Notes under the pieces: model-generated
Seen by the model: the letters and a program-made list of their open reading frames with translations, nothing else
What the model was told of the DNA's origin: nothing
Databases searched by the model: none
In this document: in pieces, positions 1-10,200 of the stretch
How the letters are laid out: each line of letters begins with the position of its first letter
Numbering within the stretch: the stretch's first letter is position 1
Assembly (NCBI GenBank): GCA_946407375.1
Contig: CAMJNS010000021.1
Coordinates: forward strand, 1 to 33,454
DNA: 33,454 bases
Reading direction: 5' to 3'
Source: an uncultured bacterium
GTDB lineage: Bacteria > Muiribacteriota > Ozemobacteria > Ozemobacterales > Ozemobacteraceae
Position numbers and translations under genes: made by a program

Positions 1-3000
1 GAAGAGTTAGAAGAAAAAGATTTACGAAAAATTGATACAGAAGTTCTTTATGGGCTTTTCCTTAAAGAAAATAGAGTTAAAAAACCTGATGCAGATAGGT
101 TGATAATGTTTTTGACCGAAATATTAACCAGAGCTAATATTCCGTCAGGAGTCAGAGACCGTGCTTTGAGACAATTTATTTCTACTGGGTATTTTAGATA
201 TAAAGAACCAGATAGATTTGTTGAAAATGCTAAAAAAATACTATTGAAACAAAATTATGCGGATTGGCTTTCTGAATTGTTGTTTAAAATAGCTCAGTGC
301 CAGGATTATCAAGCTAATGATTATGTTGAAGCCAATAAATCATATTTTGAATATACTTCTTTTTATCCGACAGGAAGACATTTTATGGAGGTTAGGAGTA
401 GAATTCCTGAAGTATACGAGCTTGCTGATGATACCAAAAATGCAATTCGTTTCTATTTGAAAATTATTGATGACGGCAATGTTCCTGATGAATACAAAAT
501 CAAAGCTTCAATGAGCTTAGCTAAGCTCTATTTATCAGATGAAAAGAAATCTGATGCAATAAAAACTTATGAAGTTGCTTTAGGCTTTGAATCTGACAGA
601 GGCCCAGAAATATGTCTGAGACTAGAAAAACTTACAGATGATTTTACTTATGTTACCAGGGCTTTAGATATTACTGGAAGTGAAACCTATAGATTAAAAG
701 CATTAAAGCGTTTAATAAAAAAGAACGAAGACGATGAAAACTATAACGAAGCGAAATCTTTATTAGCCAAATACTCAAAAACTTTTACAGAACCGGATTC
801 TTATATTTATATAGAAAAGAAAGCAGATGAACTTGCTAAACGTGGTGCTATTTCTGATATGGAAGACCTTATCGAAATGTATCCTGAAGAAGATGAAACA
901 CCTGCTCGTATTTTTAAACTTGCTAAAATGGTTGAAGGGACTGAAAATACCAAATATAGAGCAGAAGACCTTTTCTATGAAATTACTTTGGTTTATCCTG
1001 AATCAGAGTTTTTCAGAGAAAGTAAGATTCGTGCAGATAATGTTAGGGCGATAAAAGCTTCTTCTGAGCTTTCAGAAATGCTTAAAAAAGGCAATAAATC
1101 AAAAGAAAGCGAAGAAATTATTTTAGAACGCGCTAGATTGTTAAAAGAAAACTTGAAAGATTTGCCTAGCGCAATGGAAAACTACGAAAGTTTCGTTAAA
1201 TTGTTCCCAAATTCTACGCATTTAGATGAAGTTTATATTATATTAGGCGATTTGGCTTTGTCTGAAAACCATGATTCTGAAAAGGCTTTTAAATATTGGG
1301 AACTAGGGTTGCAGTCTAGTGTAGACCTATTTAATCGTGAAACCCTTACAGAAAGAATTAATTCACTTAGAATGTTTAATTCTACTGTTATTAAATCAAA
1401 CAAAAAATCTGATCATGAAAAGGGTTTAAGAGAAATATTTGTAATTTGGAAAATGGAAAAGAATCCTTTGTATGCATTAGGTTTGTTAAAGAATGCATAC
1501 ACAAAACTGGCTAACAAGCCTCAAGCTGCTTTATTACATTATTATGCTGGTAGAATATATGAAGAAAACAAAAACTTTGCTTCTGCAAAAGAAGAATATG
1601 AAAAAGCTTTGACTTTCATGTATCACCCAGGCTGCAGACAGGATATGATTCTTTATCGATTAGCAAGAATGTTGGCTGCAAATTCCGACAAAGAAAAAGC
1701 GGCTGATTACTATAAACGTCTTGTTAAAAAGTATCCGAAAAGCTTGCTAAGCCGTTCAGGTTTTTATTGGTTAAGTAAATATTATGATGAAAAGAATGAA
1801 TTGAATAAGGCTTATGAATGTCTAAATACTTTATTGACTACTTTTAAAGCTTTGAATCCTATTCATCGAGTAGAATTACAAAAGAAACTCAATGACTTAG
1901 GCAGCCGTATGAATATAGCCGATATGGAACATCTGAAAAAGTATTCTAAGATTGGCGGCGGTGAGTTGCCTTACTATATAGGTAAAGTATTGGAAAATGA
2001 CTTAAGAGACAGTCAAAAAGCTATTGCCCAATATGAAGAGTTTTTGAAAACTAATCCACCTATAGCTCGTGGTCGTGAAGTAATGGATAAAATTGCTCAA
2101 CTTTATGAAAAAGAAGGGGAATACGTCAAAGCTGTTGGTTATCTCGATATGCTTCTTAGCACTTATGAACCAAAAGCATCTAATTATGACCTTATTTTAC
2201 GTATTGGAACTCTATTAGAACATAAAGTTAATAATGATAGTCTTACAGAGCTTTTCTTCAGTTCTATAGAAGGAGAATATTACAAAGTTAAAAAAGTGCA
2301 TGATTATGCAAAAGCCAAGCTTAGAAGACTAGAAGAAAAGAAATTGGCTGCAGCTGTTAAACCAGCTAAGAAGAAAGCTGTCAAACGTGTATATAGCGAA
2401 GATGATGAAGAGGTTTTAGAAGAACTCAAAGAAATCATCGAAAAGTATGTTGACGATCTTCAGGATTTCAAGAAAGCCGAAAGAGAAATGGAAGATCTTT
2501 GGGAAGAAAACAACGAATCTTTGGCTACTTTAGATATAATGAAAGCATTAGTTGATTTGAATATGAAAAAACTGCTAGATGCTGATAAAGCGGCAAAATA
2601 CTATGTAAAATGGTTGGAAGAAAATCCCAATGATCCTCTCTACAAAGAATATACTTTAAAGCTCTATGACCATTATATGGATGTAATGAAAGATGGTAAT
2701 AAGGCATTAAGGCTGCTCCAAGATTATGTGACAGAGCATCCGATTTCTTTGGAATCTCTTGATATTGAACTCAAGCTTGCTAAGACTAACGAAATACGTT
2801 TACGCAATTATGATGAAGCTTTAAGAAGCTATCAACGCATTATTGATACAAGACAAAATGATGTCACTGTTCATGAAGCATTCTTCCGAATGGGTTTTGT
2901 ATACAGAGAAGGTTTTGCAAATTATAATGAAGCAATAAAAACTTGGCAGACACTCATTGATGATTACTACAACAATGATTTTTCTGACCAGGCTCAGTAT

Positions 3001-3141
3001 GCTATTGCTTATACTTATGAAGCTTATCTCAGAGATTATACTAAGGCTAGAGCTGCTTATAATCTTGTTCTTAACAGATACCCCAATTCTTCTCTGCAGA
3101 ACGATGTTCGTAATGCAATTTTGCGTATTGAAGGAAAATAG
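1..3141 (+). CDS. Large tetratricopeptide-repeat protein, 5' end outside the window
   Basis: The reading frame is open from base 1 to the TAG at 3139-3141, so at least 1046 residues are present and the true start lies upstream. The first start-like codon (TTG at 100) is only an internal codon. The protein is almost entirely helical with many TPR-like units, including segments such as YDEALRSYQRIID near the C-terminus and repeated Y-E-x-x-L/F-K/x-x-N/Y-P endings. TPR arrays act as protein-binding scaffolds. A Lys/Ala-rich linker near 2335-2400 (KPAKKKAVKR) followed by an acidic stretch splits the array in two. No enzymatic domain is visible. The N-terminus is missing, so export cannot be judged. 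It is the first of four closely spaced + strand genes. Function unknown; TPR assignment is firm. Confidence 0.85.
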   Translation, partial: EELEEKDLRKIDTEVLYGLFLKENRVKKPDADRLIMFLTEILTRANIPSGVRDRALRQFISTGYFRYKEPDRFVENAKKILLKQNYADWLSELLFKIAQCQDYQANDYVEANKSYFEYTSFYPTGRHFMEVRSRIPEVYELADDTKNAIRFYLKIIDDGNVPDEYKIKASMSLAKLYLSDEKKSDAIKTYEVALGFESDRGPEICLRLEKLTDDFTYVTRALDITGSETYRLKALKRLIKKNEDDENYNEAKSLLAKYSKTFTEPDSYIYIEKKADELAKRGAISDMEDLIEMYPEEDETPARIFKLAKMVEGTENTKYRAEDLFYEITLVYPESEFFRESKIRADNVRAIKASSELSEMLKKGNKSKESEEIILERARLLKENLKDLPSAMENYESFVKLFPNSTHLDEVYIILGDLALSENHDSEKAFKYWELGLQSSVDLFNRETLTERINSLRMFNSTVIKSNKKSDHEKGLREIFVIWKMEKNPLYALGLLKNAYTKLANKPQAALLHYYAGRIYEENKNFASAKEEYEKALTFMYHPGCRQDMILYRLARMLAANSDKEKAADYYKRLVKKYPKSLLSRSGFYWLSKYYDEKNELNKAYECLNTLLTTFKALNPIHRVELQKKLNDLGSRMNIADMEHLKKYSKIGGGELPYYIGKVLENDLRDSQKAIAQYEEFLKTNPPIARGREVMDKIAQLYEKEGEYVKAVGYLDMLLSTYEPKASNYDLILRIGTLLEHKVNNDSLTELFFSSIEGEYYKVKKVHDYAKAKLRRLEEKKLAAAVKPAKKKAVKRVYSEDDEEVLEELKEIIEKYVDDLQDFKKAEREMEDLWEENNESLATLDIMKALVDLNMKKLLDADKAAKYYVKWLEENPNDPLYKEYTLKLYDHYMDVMKDGNKALRLLQDYVTEHPISLESLDIELKLAKTNEIRLRNYDEALRSYQRIIDTRQNDVTVHEAFFRMGFVYREGFANYNEAIKTWQTLIDDYYNNDFSDQAQYAIAYTYEAYLRDYTKARAAYNLVLNRYPNSSLQNDVRNAILRIEGK

Positions 3142-3214
3142 AGAAAATTCTTCTCTTGCCCTAAAAAGTCTATTTGTTATATCATAACGAAATAGAAAAA
3201 AAGGGAATTATTTA

Positions 3215-4336
3215 ATGCTTCCTACAGATGCAAAAATATATTGTGGGCATACAATGCTTGAAATAAAGGATGTTCGAGAGAACACCCGTATTGTTGCATC
3301 TTCTGGTTGGGGCGAAACCAACGATACTTACGTAAAAGATGTATTTGTAAATAATGTTAGCAATACACCTTTACTTCAAATAACTACAAGTCGAGGAGCT
3401 GTACTAAGGTGCACTCCTGACCAGTTATGTTTTGGCAGATTTAACCCTTCTTTGAGAATGTATTCCCTTTATTTGCATGAACGCTCTTCTTTAGGCTTTA
3501 GAATAGGTTTGACTTCTGACCTTATACACGAAGCTGTTGGAATGATGATGCCTAATCCTAATATTGATGGTAAGCGTTCTGTTACAGATAGAATCTGGCT
3601 TATTGAAAATAATCCCAATCTTACAAATTCCACATTTATGCATAAGCTAGTTATGGCTAAATATGGATTGCCTGATATACCTTTTAATTCAAAGCATAAA
3701 GACTCTGTGCTTACGGATGAACATATTAAAAGCCTTTTCGATAGCATTGATACTCCTGTTGGAGCAAAAGAATTACTTCGTGATTCTAATATGTTTATTG
3801 AACACCCCCATCTTACTTTAAAACTTTCTGAAAGCGATAATCCTAACAGTAATTCTGTTCAGTTTGTTATTTTTGGCGGTAAAGAAAGAGGGGCTAGTGG
3901 TCATTATCCTCATTTGATTCAGATTCAAGGAATCAGCGACCCAAACAGTGCAGAACAGTTCAAAATTGCTAGAAAGCAACGCTCAAATCACGGTCTTTGG
4001 TATTTGGAAGTTACAAGAGAAGATTTAGAAGAAGCCGAACTTTTTGTTAAAACTGTTTCTAATCTAGATAATCTTGAGGTTGTTAAAAAAATTCAATTAA
4101 CTAAAAAAGCAGCTTTTTATGTTTTGCCTGCTTCCCATTTAAAAAGAGGAATGTTAGTTCCAATAATGAATTCTAGAGGGGTTATTGAAGAAGACGTTGT
4201 GAACAAAATAGAAATATATGATTATGAAGGTCCTTTGTATGACCTTCAGGTAAATGATTTGCATAATTTTATAACAGGGCAATGGGTTGTTATGTGTTAT
4301 ACGCCATCAAGTAAGCCCAAACCCAGTTTCATTTAG
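3215..4336 (+). CDS. Stand-alone degenerate Hint (intein-like) domain protein upstream of pcrA
   Basis: 373 aa, ATG with AGGGA about 9 nt upstream. The N-terminus MLPTDAKIYCGHTMLEI aligns with intein block A (C-L-P-x-x-T...I..I), but the initiator Met sits where catalytic Cys1 belongs. Block B is recognisable as TTSRGAVLRCTPDQ (57-70), with the TxxH His replaced by Gln70. Block F is clear as LYDLQVNDLHNFITG (341-355). The block G His-Asn pair is replaced by Met360-Cys361. All the usual self-processing residues are therefore lost although the fold signature is kept. The middle (about 83-300) is a long insert without a confident nuclease motif; YSLYL...FRIG (83-98) only faintly recalls GIY-YIG. 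An in-frame stop at 3185-3187, with no Cys codon between it and the ATG, rules out an upstream Cys1. It ends 11 bp before pcrA, so it is probably co-transcribed with it. The assignment to a UvrD/PcrA-type intein relies on my memory of that family. Confidence 0.7.
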   Translation: MLPTDAKIYCGHTMLEIKDVRENTRIVASSGWGETNDTYVKDVFVNNVSNTPLLQITTSRGAVLRCTPDQLCFGRFNPSLRMYSLYLHERSSLGFRIGLTSDLIHEAVGMMMPNPNIDGKRSVTDRIWLIENNPNLTNSTFMHKLVMAKYGLPDIPFNSKHKDSVLTDEHIKSLFDSIDTPVGAKELLRDSNMFIEHPHLTLKLSESDNPNSNSVQFVIFGGKERGASGHYPHLIQIQGISDPNSAEQFKIARKQRSNHGLWYLEVTREDLEEAELFVKTVSNLDNLEVVKKIQLTKKAAFYVLPASHLKRGMLVPIMNSRGVIEEDVVNKIEIYDYEGPLYDLQVNDLHNFITGQWVVMCYTPSSKPKPSFI

Positions 4337-4347
4337 AGGAAAATAAG

Positions 4348-6651
4348 TTGAATAGCTCTATTAATTCTACTCTTGAAAATCTTAATGAGAAGCAGCGTGA
4401 AGCTGTTCAAATAACAGAAGGACCATTGCTTGTTGTTGCTGGTGCTGGTTCTGGCAAGACTCGTATGCTTACAGTAAGAATTGCATATTTAATAGAATGT
4501 TGTCATGTTGAGCCTTCTCAGATTCTTGCTGTTACTTTTACTAATAAAGCAGCTAAGGAAATGAAGGAACGTGTTTCGAATCTTGTTGTTGGTGCATCAG
4601 CAGTAACACTAACTACTTTTCATGCTCTTTGTTGCAGACTTTTAAGACGTTGGAGCAAATATGCTGGTTTTGAAAAAGGTTTTACTATTTATGACCAGTC
4701 TGATAGCGAAAAATTGCTTAAAAATACTTTAAAAGAACTAAAATATGATACAAAAACTTTCCCGGTAGCTCTTTGTGCCGATGCTATTTCTAAAGCAAAG
4801 AACGAACTTGTTGGTCCAGAAAATTACTTTGAAATATGTAGTAATGGGGTTGGTCCTCAAGATATAGCAATACAAAAAGTATACGAAGCTTATCAATCGG
4901 CTTTGAAAAAAAACAATGCTGTAGATTTTGATGACCTTATTTTTAAAGCTTTTTACATATTGAATCAAAATCCAGAATTGCTTGAACGCTTACAAAATGA
5001 GTATTCATATTTTCTTGTAGATGAGTACCAAGATACAAATCAAGCTCAGTATAGGCTTATAAGGTTACTTTCTTCTAAAACAAGAAATCTATGTGTTGTT
5101 GGTGATGAAGACCAGTCTATTTATAGCTGGCGCGGTGCCACAATACGTAATATTCAGGAATTCGCCAATGATTTTCCTGGTGCAAAAGTTGTGAAACTTG
5201 AACAAAACTATCGTTCAACTCAAGTTATTCTTGATGCTGCCAGCGATGTTATTTCCCATAATAATTCTGTTCATCCCAAAAGACTTTGGACCGACAAAAA
5301 TGGTGGCGAGCTTATAAAGTATTATAAAGCTTATGATGACAGGGAAGAAGCTAATTGGATTGTTAAAGAAATAGAAAAACTACATAACAAGGGTAGAAAC
5401 TACGGTGATATAGCTCTTCTTTATAGAATGAATTCTTTGACAAGAACTACAGAACAAGCTTTGCAACGTCAGCGAATACCTTATGAAATTACAGGTGGCA
5501 CAAAGTTCTTTGAACGCCGTGAAGTTAAGGATATTCTTGCTTATTTGCATGTAATCGACAATCCTGCTGATAGTATTTCTTTAGAACGTATTATTAATAC
5601 TCCTAAAAGAGGTATTGGCAATTCTTCTATTGAAAAACTCTATGTAAAGGGTTCAGGAAATCTTTGGGATGGTGTCACATTAGAAGCTAGCCAATTACCT
5701 AACTCAAAAATAGGTGGCTTTTTCAAGAAAATGATTGATTTTATGGAAAAAGCTTCTCAAATGAATGTGCACGAACTCTGCAAAGAAATAATTGACGAAA
5801 TAGACTACTTTGATTATCTGAAAAAAGATGATCCCGAAACCTGCGAAGACCGCAAAAACAATGTTGAATCATTAGTTTCAGACATCAGATATCAAGAAAT
5901 AGATAATCCCGATTTGACTTTACATGATTATCTAGCTAATGTGGCTCTTCATGCTGACGCTGATGATATAGATGAAAAATCCCAAAAAGTTCATCTTATG
6001 ACTTTCCACAACGCAAAAGGTTTGGAGTTCCCAGTAGTCTTTATGGTAGCAATGGAAGATGGGATTTTCCCACATATGCGTTCAGAAACAACAACAGAAG
6101 AACTAGAAGAAGAACGACGTTTGGCTTACGTGGGTATTACTAGAGCAAAAGAGTTGCTATATATGACTAATGCAACCAGACGAATGAGATTCGGACAATG
6201 GGATTCTAGTTTAACTTCAAGGTTTATTGCTGAAATTCCTAGAGATTTACGTGAAGATTTGGAAACAGGTTATTCTTCAGGTGGAATGCTGAACAGATTC
6301 GGATCAAACCAATACAGTCGTAGTGGTTCTTCTAAAATCGTTCAATTTCCTACTAAAAATTCTTTTGAAAGAAAGCCTGCTTCTTCTAGTGGAAATCCTT
6401 TTACATTCAGTGCCCAAACTAAATGGGTAGATAAACCTAAAGTTTCTGAAACGATAAAAGATGACACAGAACCAGGTACTATGTTAAATTTAAAAAAAGA
6501 AGTTTCTGTAATTCATAATGTTTTTGGTCATGGAAAAGTGATAGATGTGTCTGGAACCACTATTGACGACTTCAAAGTGACTATAAATTTTGAAAGAGTC
6601 GGTACAAAAACTTTACTCTTGCAGTATGCTTCAATTAGGGTTATAAAATAA
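4348..6651 (+). CDS. pcrA: ATP-dependent DNA helicase PcrA/UvrD (superfamily 1A)
   Basis: 767 aa 3'-5' helicase for nucleotide-excision and replication repair. The TTG start has AGAGGA at 4335-4340, 7 nt upstream, overlapping the stop of the preceding gene. Visible motifs are the Q motif LNEKQREAV (12-20), Walker A AGAGSGKT (31-38), motif Ia AVTFTNKAAKEM, Walker B LVDEYQDTN (223-231), motif III GDEDQSIYSWRGA (252-264), motif IV LEQNYRS (284-290), motif V HNAKGLEFPVVF and motif VI RRLAYVGITRAK. The last 45 residues (VFGHGKV...ASIRVIK) fit the PcrA C-terminal Tudor-like domain that contacts RNA polymerase. Length is close to the usual 720-780. The GDEDQS site is uninterrupted, so there is no intein here. 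I call it pcrA rather than uvrD or rep from the C-terminal domain. Confidence 0.95.
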   Translation: MNSSINSTLENLNEKQREAVQITEGPLLVVAGAGSGKTRMLTVRIAYLIECCHVEPSQILAVTFTNKAAKEMKERVSNLVVGASAVTLTTFHALCCRLLRRWSKYAGFEKGFTIYDQSDSEKLLKNTLKELKYDTKTFPVALCADAISKAKNELVGPENYFEICSNGVGPQDIAIQKVYEAYQSALKKNNAVDFDDLIFKAFYILNQNPELLERLQNEYSYFLVDEYQDTNQAQYRLIRLLSSKTRNLCVVGDEDQSIYSWRGATIRNIQEFANDFPGAKVVKLEQNYRSTQVILDAASDVISHNNSVHPKRLWTDKNGGELIKYYKAYDDREEANWIVKEIEKLHNKGRNYGDIALLYRMNSLTRTTEQALQRQRIPYEITGGTKFFERREVKDILAYLHVIDNPADSISLERIINTPKRGIGNSSIEKLYVKGSGNLWDGVTLEASQLPNSKIGGFFKKMIDFMEKASQMNVHELCKEIIDEIDYFDYLKKDDPETCEDRKNNVESLVSDIRYQEIDNPDLTLHDYLANVALHADADDIDEKSQKVHLMTFHNAKGLEFPVVFMVAMEDGIFPHMRSETTTEELEEERRLAYVGITRAKELLYMTNATRRMRFGQWDSSLTSRFIAEIPRDLREDLETGYSSGGMLNRFGSNQYSRSGSSKIVQFPTKNSFERKPASSSGNPFTFSAQTKWVDKPKVSETIKDDTEPGTMLNLKKEVSVIHNVFGHGKVIDVSGTTIDDFKVTINFERVGTKTLLLQYASIRVIK

Positions 6652-6679
6652 TAGTTAGAATTTTTTCGGAGGTAAAAAA

Positions 6680-7189
6680 ATGAAATTTTTACGCTTTATG
6701 TGGAAGCTATTTGTAATGGCAGCAGTATTTGGCGTTGGCTATATTGTTGGTCGCGAACATAGCTTTGAAGAAGAAGAACAGTGGGAAGCCGAAAACAGAA
6801 AGAACAATGACAAACCAGAATGTGGCGGCTGCACTGAAAATACCTGTGATGGTTGCAAAGAAGAAAATAAGCCAGAACCAGTAGCAGAAAAAGCTGAATG
6901 TGCTTCTTGCGCTGATAAAAATTGTGCTGAATGTAAAGATGGAATAACTTTTGTTTATGAAAACGATAAAGCTACAAAAGTTGCTTTGGTTGGCTCTTTC
7001 AATAACTGGAACAAAGATGCTGATCTTATGACTAAAGATGGTAGCACTTGGAAATGCACAAAAGCTCTTGAACCCGGCACCTATGAATATCAATATGTTG
7101 TAGATGATACTGACTGGGTTGTAGATTCTAAAACTGAAACAACAAAGAATAAATACGAAGGTTTGAATTCTGTAATCGTTGTAAAATAA
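6680..7189 (+). CDS. Membrane-anchored Cys-rich protein with AMPK-type glycogen-binding domain
   Basis: 169 aa with a strong GGAGG at 6668-6672. Residues 4-24 form one hydrophobic segment (signal anchor or uncleaved signal), followed by an acidic Glu-rich stretch. The middle holds two copies of C-x2-C-x4-C-x2-C: Cys48/51/56/59 and Cys74/77/82/85. Residues about 88-169 match the AMPK1_CBM/E-set fold: VALVGSFNNWNKDADLM, then GTYEYQYVVDDTDWVVDS and a final SVIVV strand. This domain binds alpha-glucans in AMPK beta subunits and branching enzymes. The Cys pairs could bind metal or form disulfides. The gene follows pcrA by 28 bp but has no obvious functional link to it. The domain call is confident; the role is unknown. 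Confidence 0.8.
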   Translation: MKFLRFMWKLFVMAAVFGVGYIVGREHSFEEEEQWEAENRKNNDKPECGGCTENTCDGCKEENKPEPVAEKAECASCADKNCAECKDGITFVYENDKATKVALVGSFNNWNKDADLMTKDGSTWKCTKALEPGTYEYQYVVDDTDWVVDSKTETTKNKYEGLNSVIVVK

Positions 7190-7203
7190 TTAATATAGGT
7201 TTA

Positions 7204-7228
7204 ATTGGTGTGTGGTGAACACACCAAT
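7204..7228. other. Perfect 10-bp inverted repeat between the CBM gene and the GAF/HD-GYP gene
   Basis: ATTGGTGTGT (7204-7213) and ACACACCAAT (7219-7228) flank a 5-nt loop. The hairpin lacks a T-tract, so it is not a standard intrinsic terminator. It may attenuate readthrough, protect the upstream 3' end, or act as an operator for the gene starting at 7261, whose AGGAAG ribosome-binding site is at 7248-7253. Confidence 0.55.
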
Positions 7229-7260
7229 CATAACCTCTTGCCTTAGCAGGAAGTCATTTT

Positions 7261-10200
7261 ATGGTCAAAAAAATATTTTTAGAAGAAGTCTGTGATCGAG
7301 AACGGTTAAAACGATTTATTAACCGAATGTATAAGCTTAGTAGGCTTCATATAACACCCTTTAATGAACGTGGTGACGTAGTTATTGGCGATATAGAAAA
7401 AATCTTGCCAGGGTTGACAGATGCAACTGAAATAGTTGACTATCCTACTTCTGAACTTCTTGAAAGACCAGATGGCTCTTTCTTGAAGGTTTTGAAGCTA
7501 AAACATAAAGGTACATCTTTTGGTGCGGTTTTGATTGGACCTTTCTTTAAATTAGATTCCAAGCACGAACCTAATTCAGATATACCAGAAGTTACTGACA
7601 GTGTATTAGAAGGAACAGAAGAATCTGTTCAATCATTTTTTGACCAAATGGCTGATTTAGCAGTTGAAAAAAATACTCTTGCTAGAAAAGAAAAAATACT
7701 TTCTGTTCTAGAACATGCTTCAACTGTTATGAATTCAAGTCTTGAATTCCAAAATCTGCTAGAATTTGTTATTGACATAGCTATTGAAATTACAGGAGCT
7801 ACAAGTGGTTCTTTGCTTTTACGTAAAGATGAAAGCGATTGCCTTGAAGTAGCTGCTGCAAGAGGCAGATACCCCCTTGAAGTAAAAAAGCTTAGAATTC
7901 AGTTTGGACAAGGTATCTCTGGTTGGGTAGCACAACACAAAGAATCATTAAATATTCCTAATGTTCTATTGGATTCAAGATACGTAGAAACCCCAGAACC
8001 AATCTATTCTGAAATGGCAATGCCATTACTAATAGGTGATAACCTAGTAGGGGTTATTGTTGTTGATTCTAAAGAAATTAGTGCATTTTCTAACTCTGAT
8101 GAACTTTCATTGAATACTTTAGCTTCAATGGTTTCTAGAGTATTAGAAAACTCTAGACTCCTTTCTGATTCTAACCAGAAACTCAGAGAATTGACAAAAG
8201 TTTTCAGTATCTCTGAAAAACTTTCTGTTAGAAGCTTAGATAGAGAAGGTTACAATGAAATGCTTAGGGAAGCTTGTGAAGCAACAGATAGTAATGCTTC
8301 TTCTCTTATGCTTTTCAATAGCGATTTAGAAGAATTGACCATGTATGCATCTTATGGCTTACCTGAAGAATTGTCTTCTCTGACTATTCCTATAGGAAAA
8401 GGCTATCATGGTTGGGTTGCTTCTAATAAGAAGACTCTTTTGATTACAGATGCTGCAAATGACGGAACTATAGCTCACGTTAATTTCTTGGATCAATTTG
8501 CTAAATCAATGCTTGTTGTTCCTTTGATTACCGCTGACAATCGTTTTGTTGGTACTCTTGCAATTTATCACTGCGATAATCCTAAGATTATCACAGAATC
8601 TGATCAAGACCTTCTTAATACAATAGGGCGTATTATTACTTCTCATTTTGAAAATGAAAGACTTTTCAACGATTCAAGACGCAAGCTAGATTATCTATCT
8701 ACTTTGTACAAAGTAGGTTCTTCAGTTTCTAAAACATTAAACATTTCTACTCTGTTCGATACAATATTGCAACAGGTTCAGGAAGTTATGGATGTCGAAA
8801 ACTGTTCTTTGATGGCTTATAATCCAAATAAGAATGTTCTAACTCTTGATGCTGCAATAGGTTTGCCAAGCAATATGGTTGGCAGAATCGAAGTTAAATC
8901 TGGAGAAGGAATCGCAGGTTGGGTTGCTAAAAATCGCAAACCAGTTCTTTTAAAAGATATTTCAAAAGACGATCGTTTTTCTAATCGCCAAGGAAGATTG
9001 GATTACAAGACTCGTTCTGTGCTTTCTGTCCCTATTTTACTTCACGAAGATAAGCTTCTTGGAGTTTTGAATGTAAATAATAAACGCAATGGTGATGCTT
9101 TCCTTGAAGATGATTTAAATCTGTTATTAGGAATTTCCGGACAGATTTCTCAAGCTATTGCTAATGCTAGTTTACATGAAAAAACAGATATGCAAGTTGC
9201 CGAACTAAGCTTGATTCAAGAACTAGGAAAGGCTATCAACTCTTCATTAGATTTAGATTCTGTTCTTAATTATTTTATTGATATGACAACAAGAATCACA
9301 GAAGCAGATTGCGCTAGTCTTATGCTTTATGATGATTCAACTAATGAACTTTATGTTGAAGTCTATCGTGGTTTTGATGATGAAGCCATAAAAGATTTTA
9401 GAATGAAAGTTGGCGAAGGTATTGCCGGTAAAGCTGCCGCAACTCATAAGCCAATAAGACTTGACGATACTGGAACTAGTAAAGATTATCAGGATTTTGG
9501 CCAACTCTCAGCAAGAAACCTTACTCTCATGTCTGCTCCACTAGTTAACAAAGACAACCTGATTGGGGTTATCAACTGTGAAAGAAAGAGCGACAAAAAA
9601 GGTCCATTTACCGCTGAAAATCTTGATTTATTAGAAACATTAGCTTCTCAGGCTTCTATTGCTATTGAAAATGCAAGACTATACCATAACCTTTTGAATG
9701 TTTACTTAGAAACAATACGTTCATTGGCTGCCGCAATAGATGCTAAAGATAGTTATACACACGGTCATTCTAGACGTGTTACAGATTTAAGTGTTGGTAT
9801 TGCTCTCGAAATGCAACTTCCAAAATCTGAAGTCGATACTATTCGTCATGCTTCTTTGTTACACGATGTCGGTAAAATCGGTATTTCAGAAAAAATATTA
9901 CTTAAACCTGGTCGTTTAACAGATGATGAATTTGAAACTATCAAATCTCATCCTTACATTGGTGCTGGTATTCTCAATTCAATAGAATTTTTACATTCTG
10001 TTTGTGAAATAATTAAGCATCATCATGAACGTTATGACGGAAAAGGTTATCCAGACAAACTTTCTGGTGAAGAAATACCTTTAGGCGCAAGAATTATATG
10101 TGTTGCAGACTCTTTTGACGCTATAACTTCTTGCAGACCTTATCGTAAACCTCTAACTTTTGATGAAGCTACAGAAGAAGTAAAACGCTGTTCTGGCACT

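Noticed and set aside
5097..5140. Intein insertion inside pcrA
   Set aside because: The GDEDQSIYSWRGA motif is continuous; the Hint-like sequence is a separate gene in a different frame with its own stop codon.
6707..7093. Reverse-strand ORF over the glycogen-binding-domain gene
   Set aside because: A Phe/Ser/Ile-rich shadow of an acidic, Lys-rich coding strand; no start signal.
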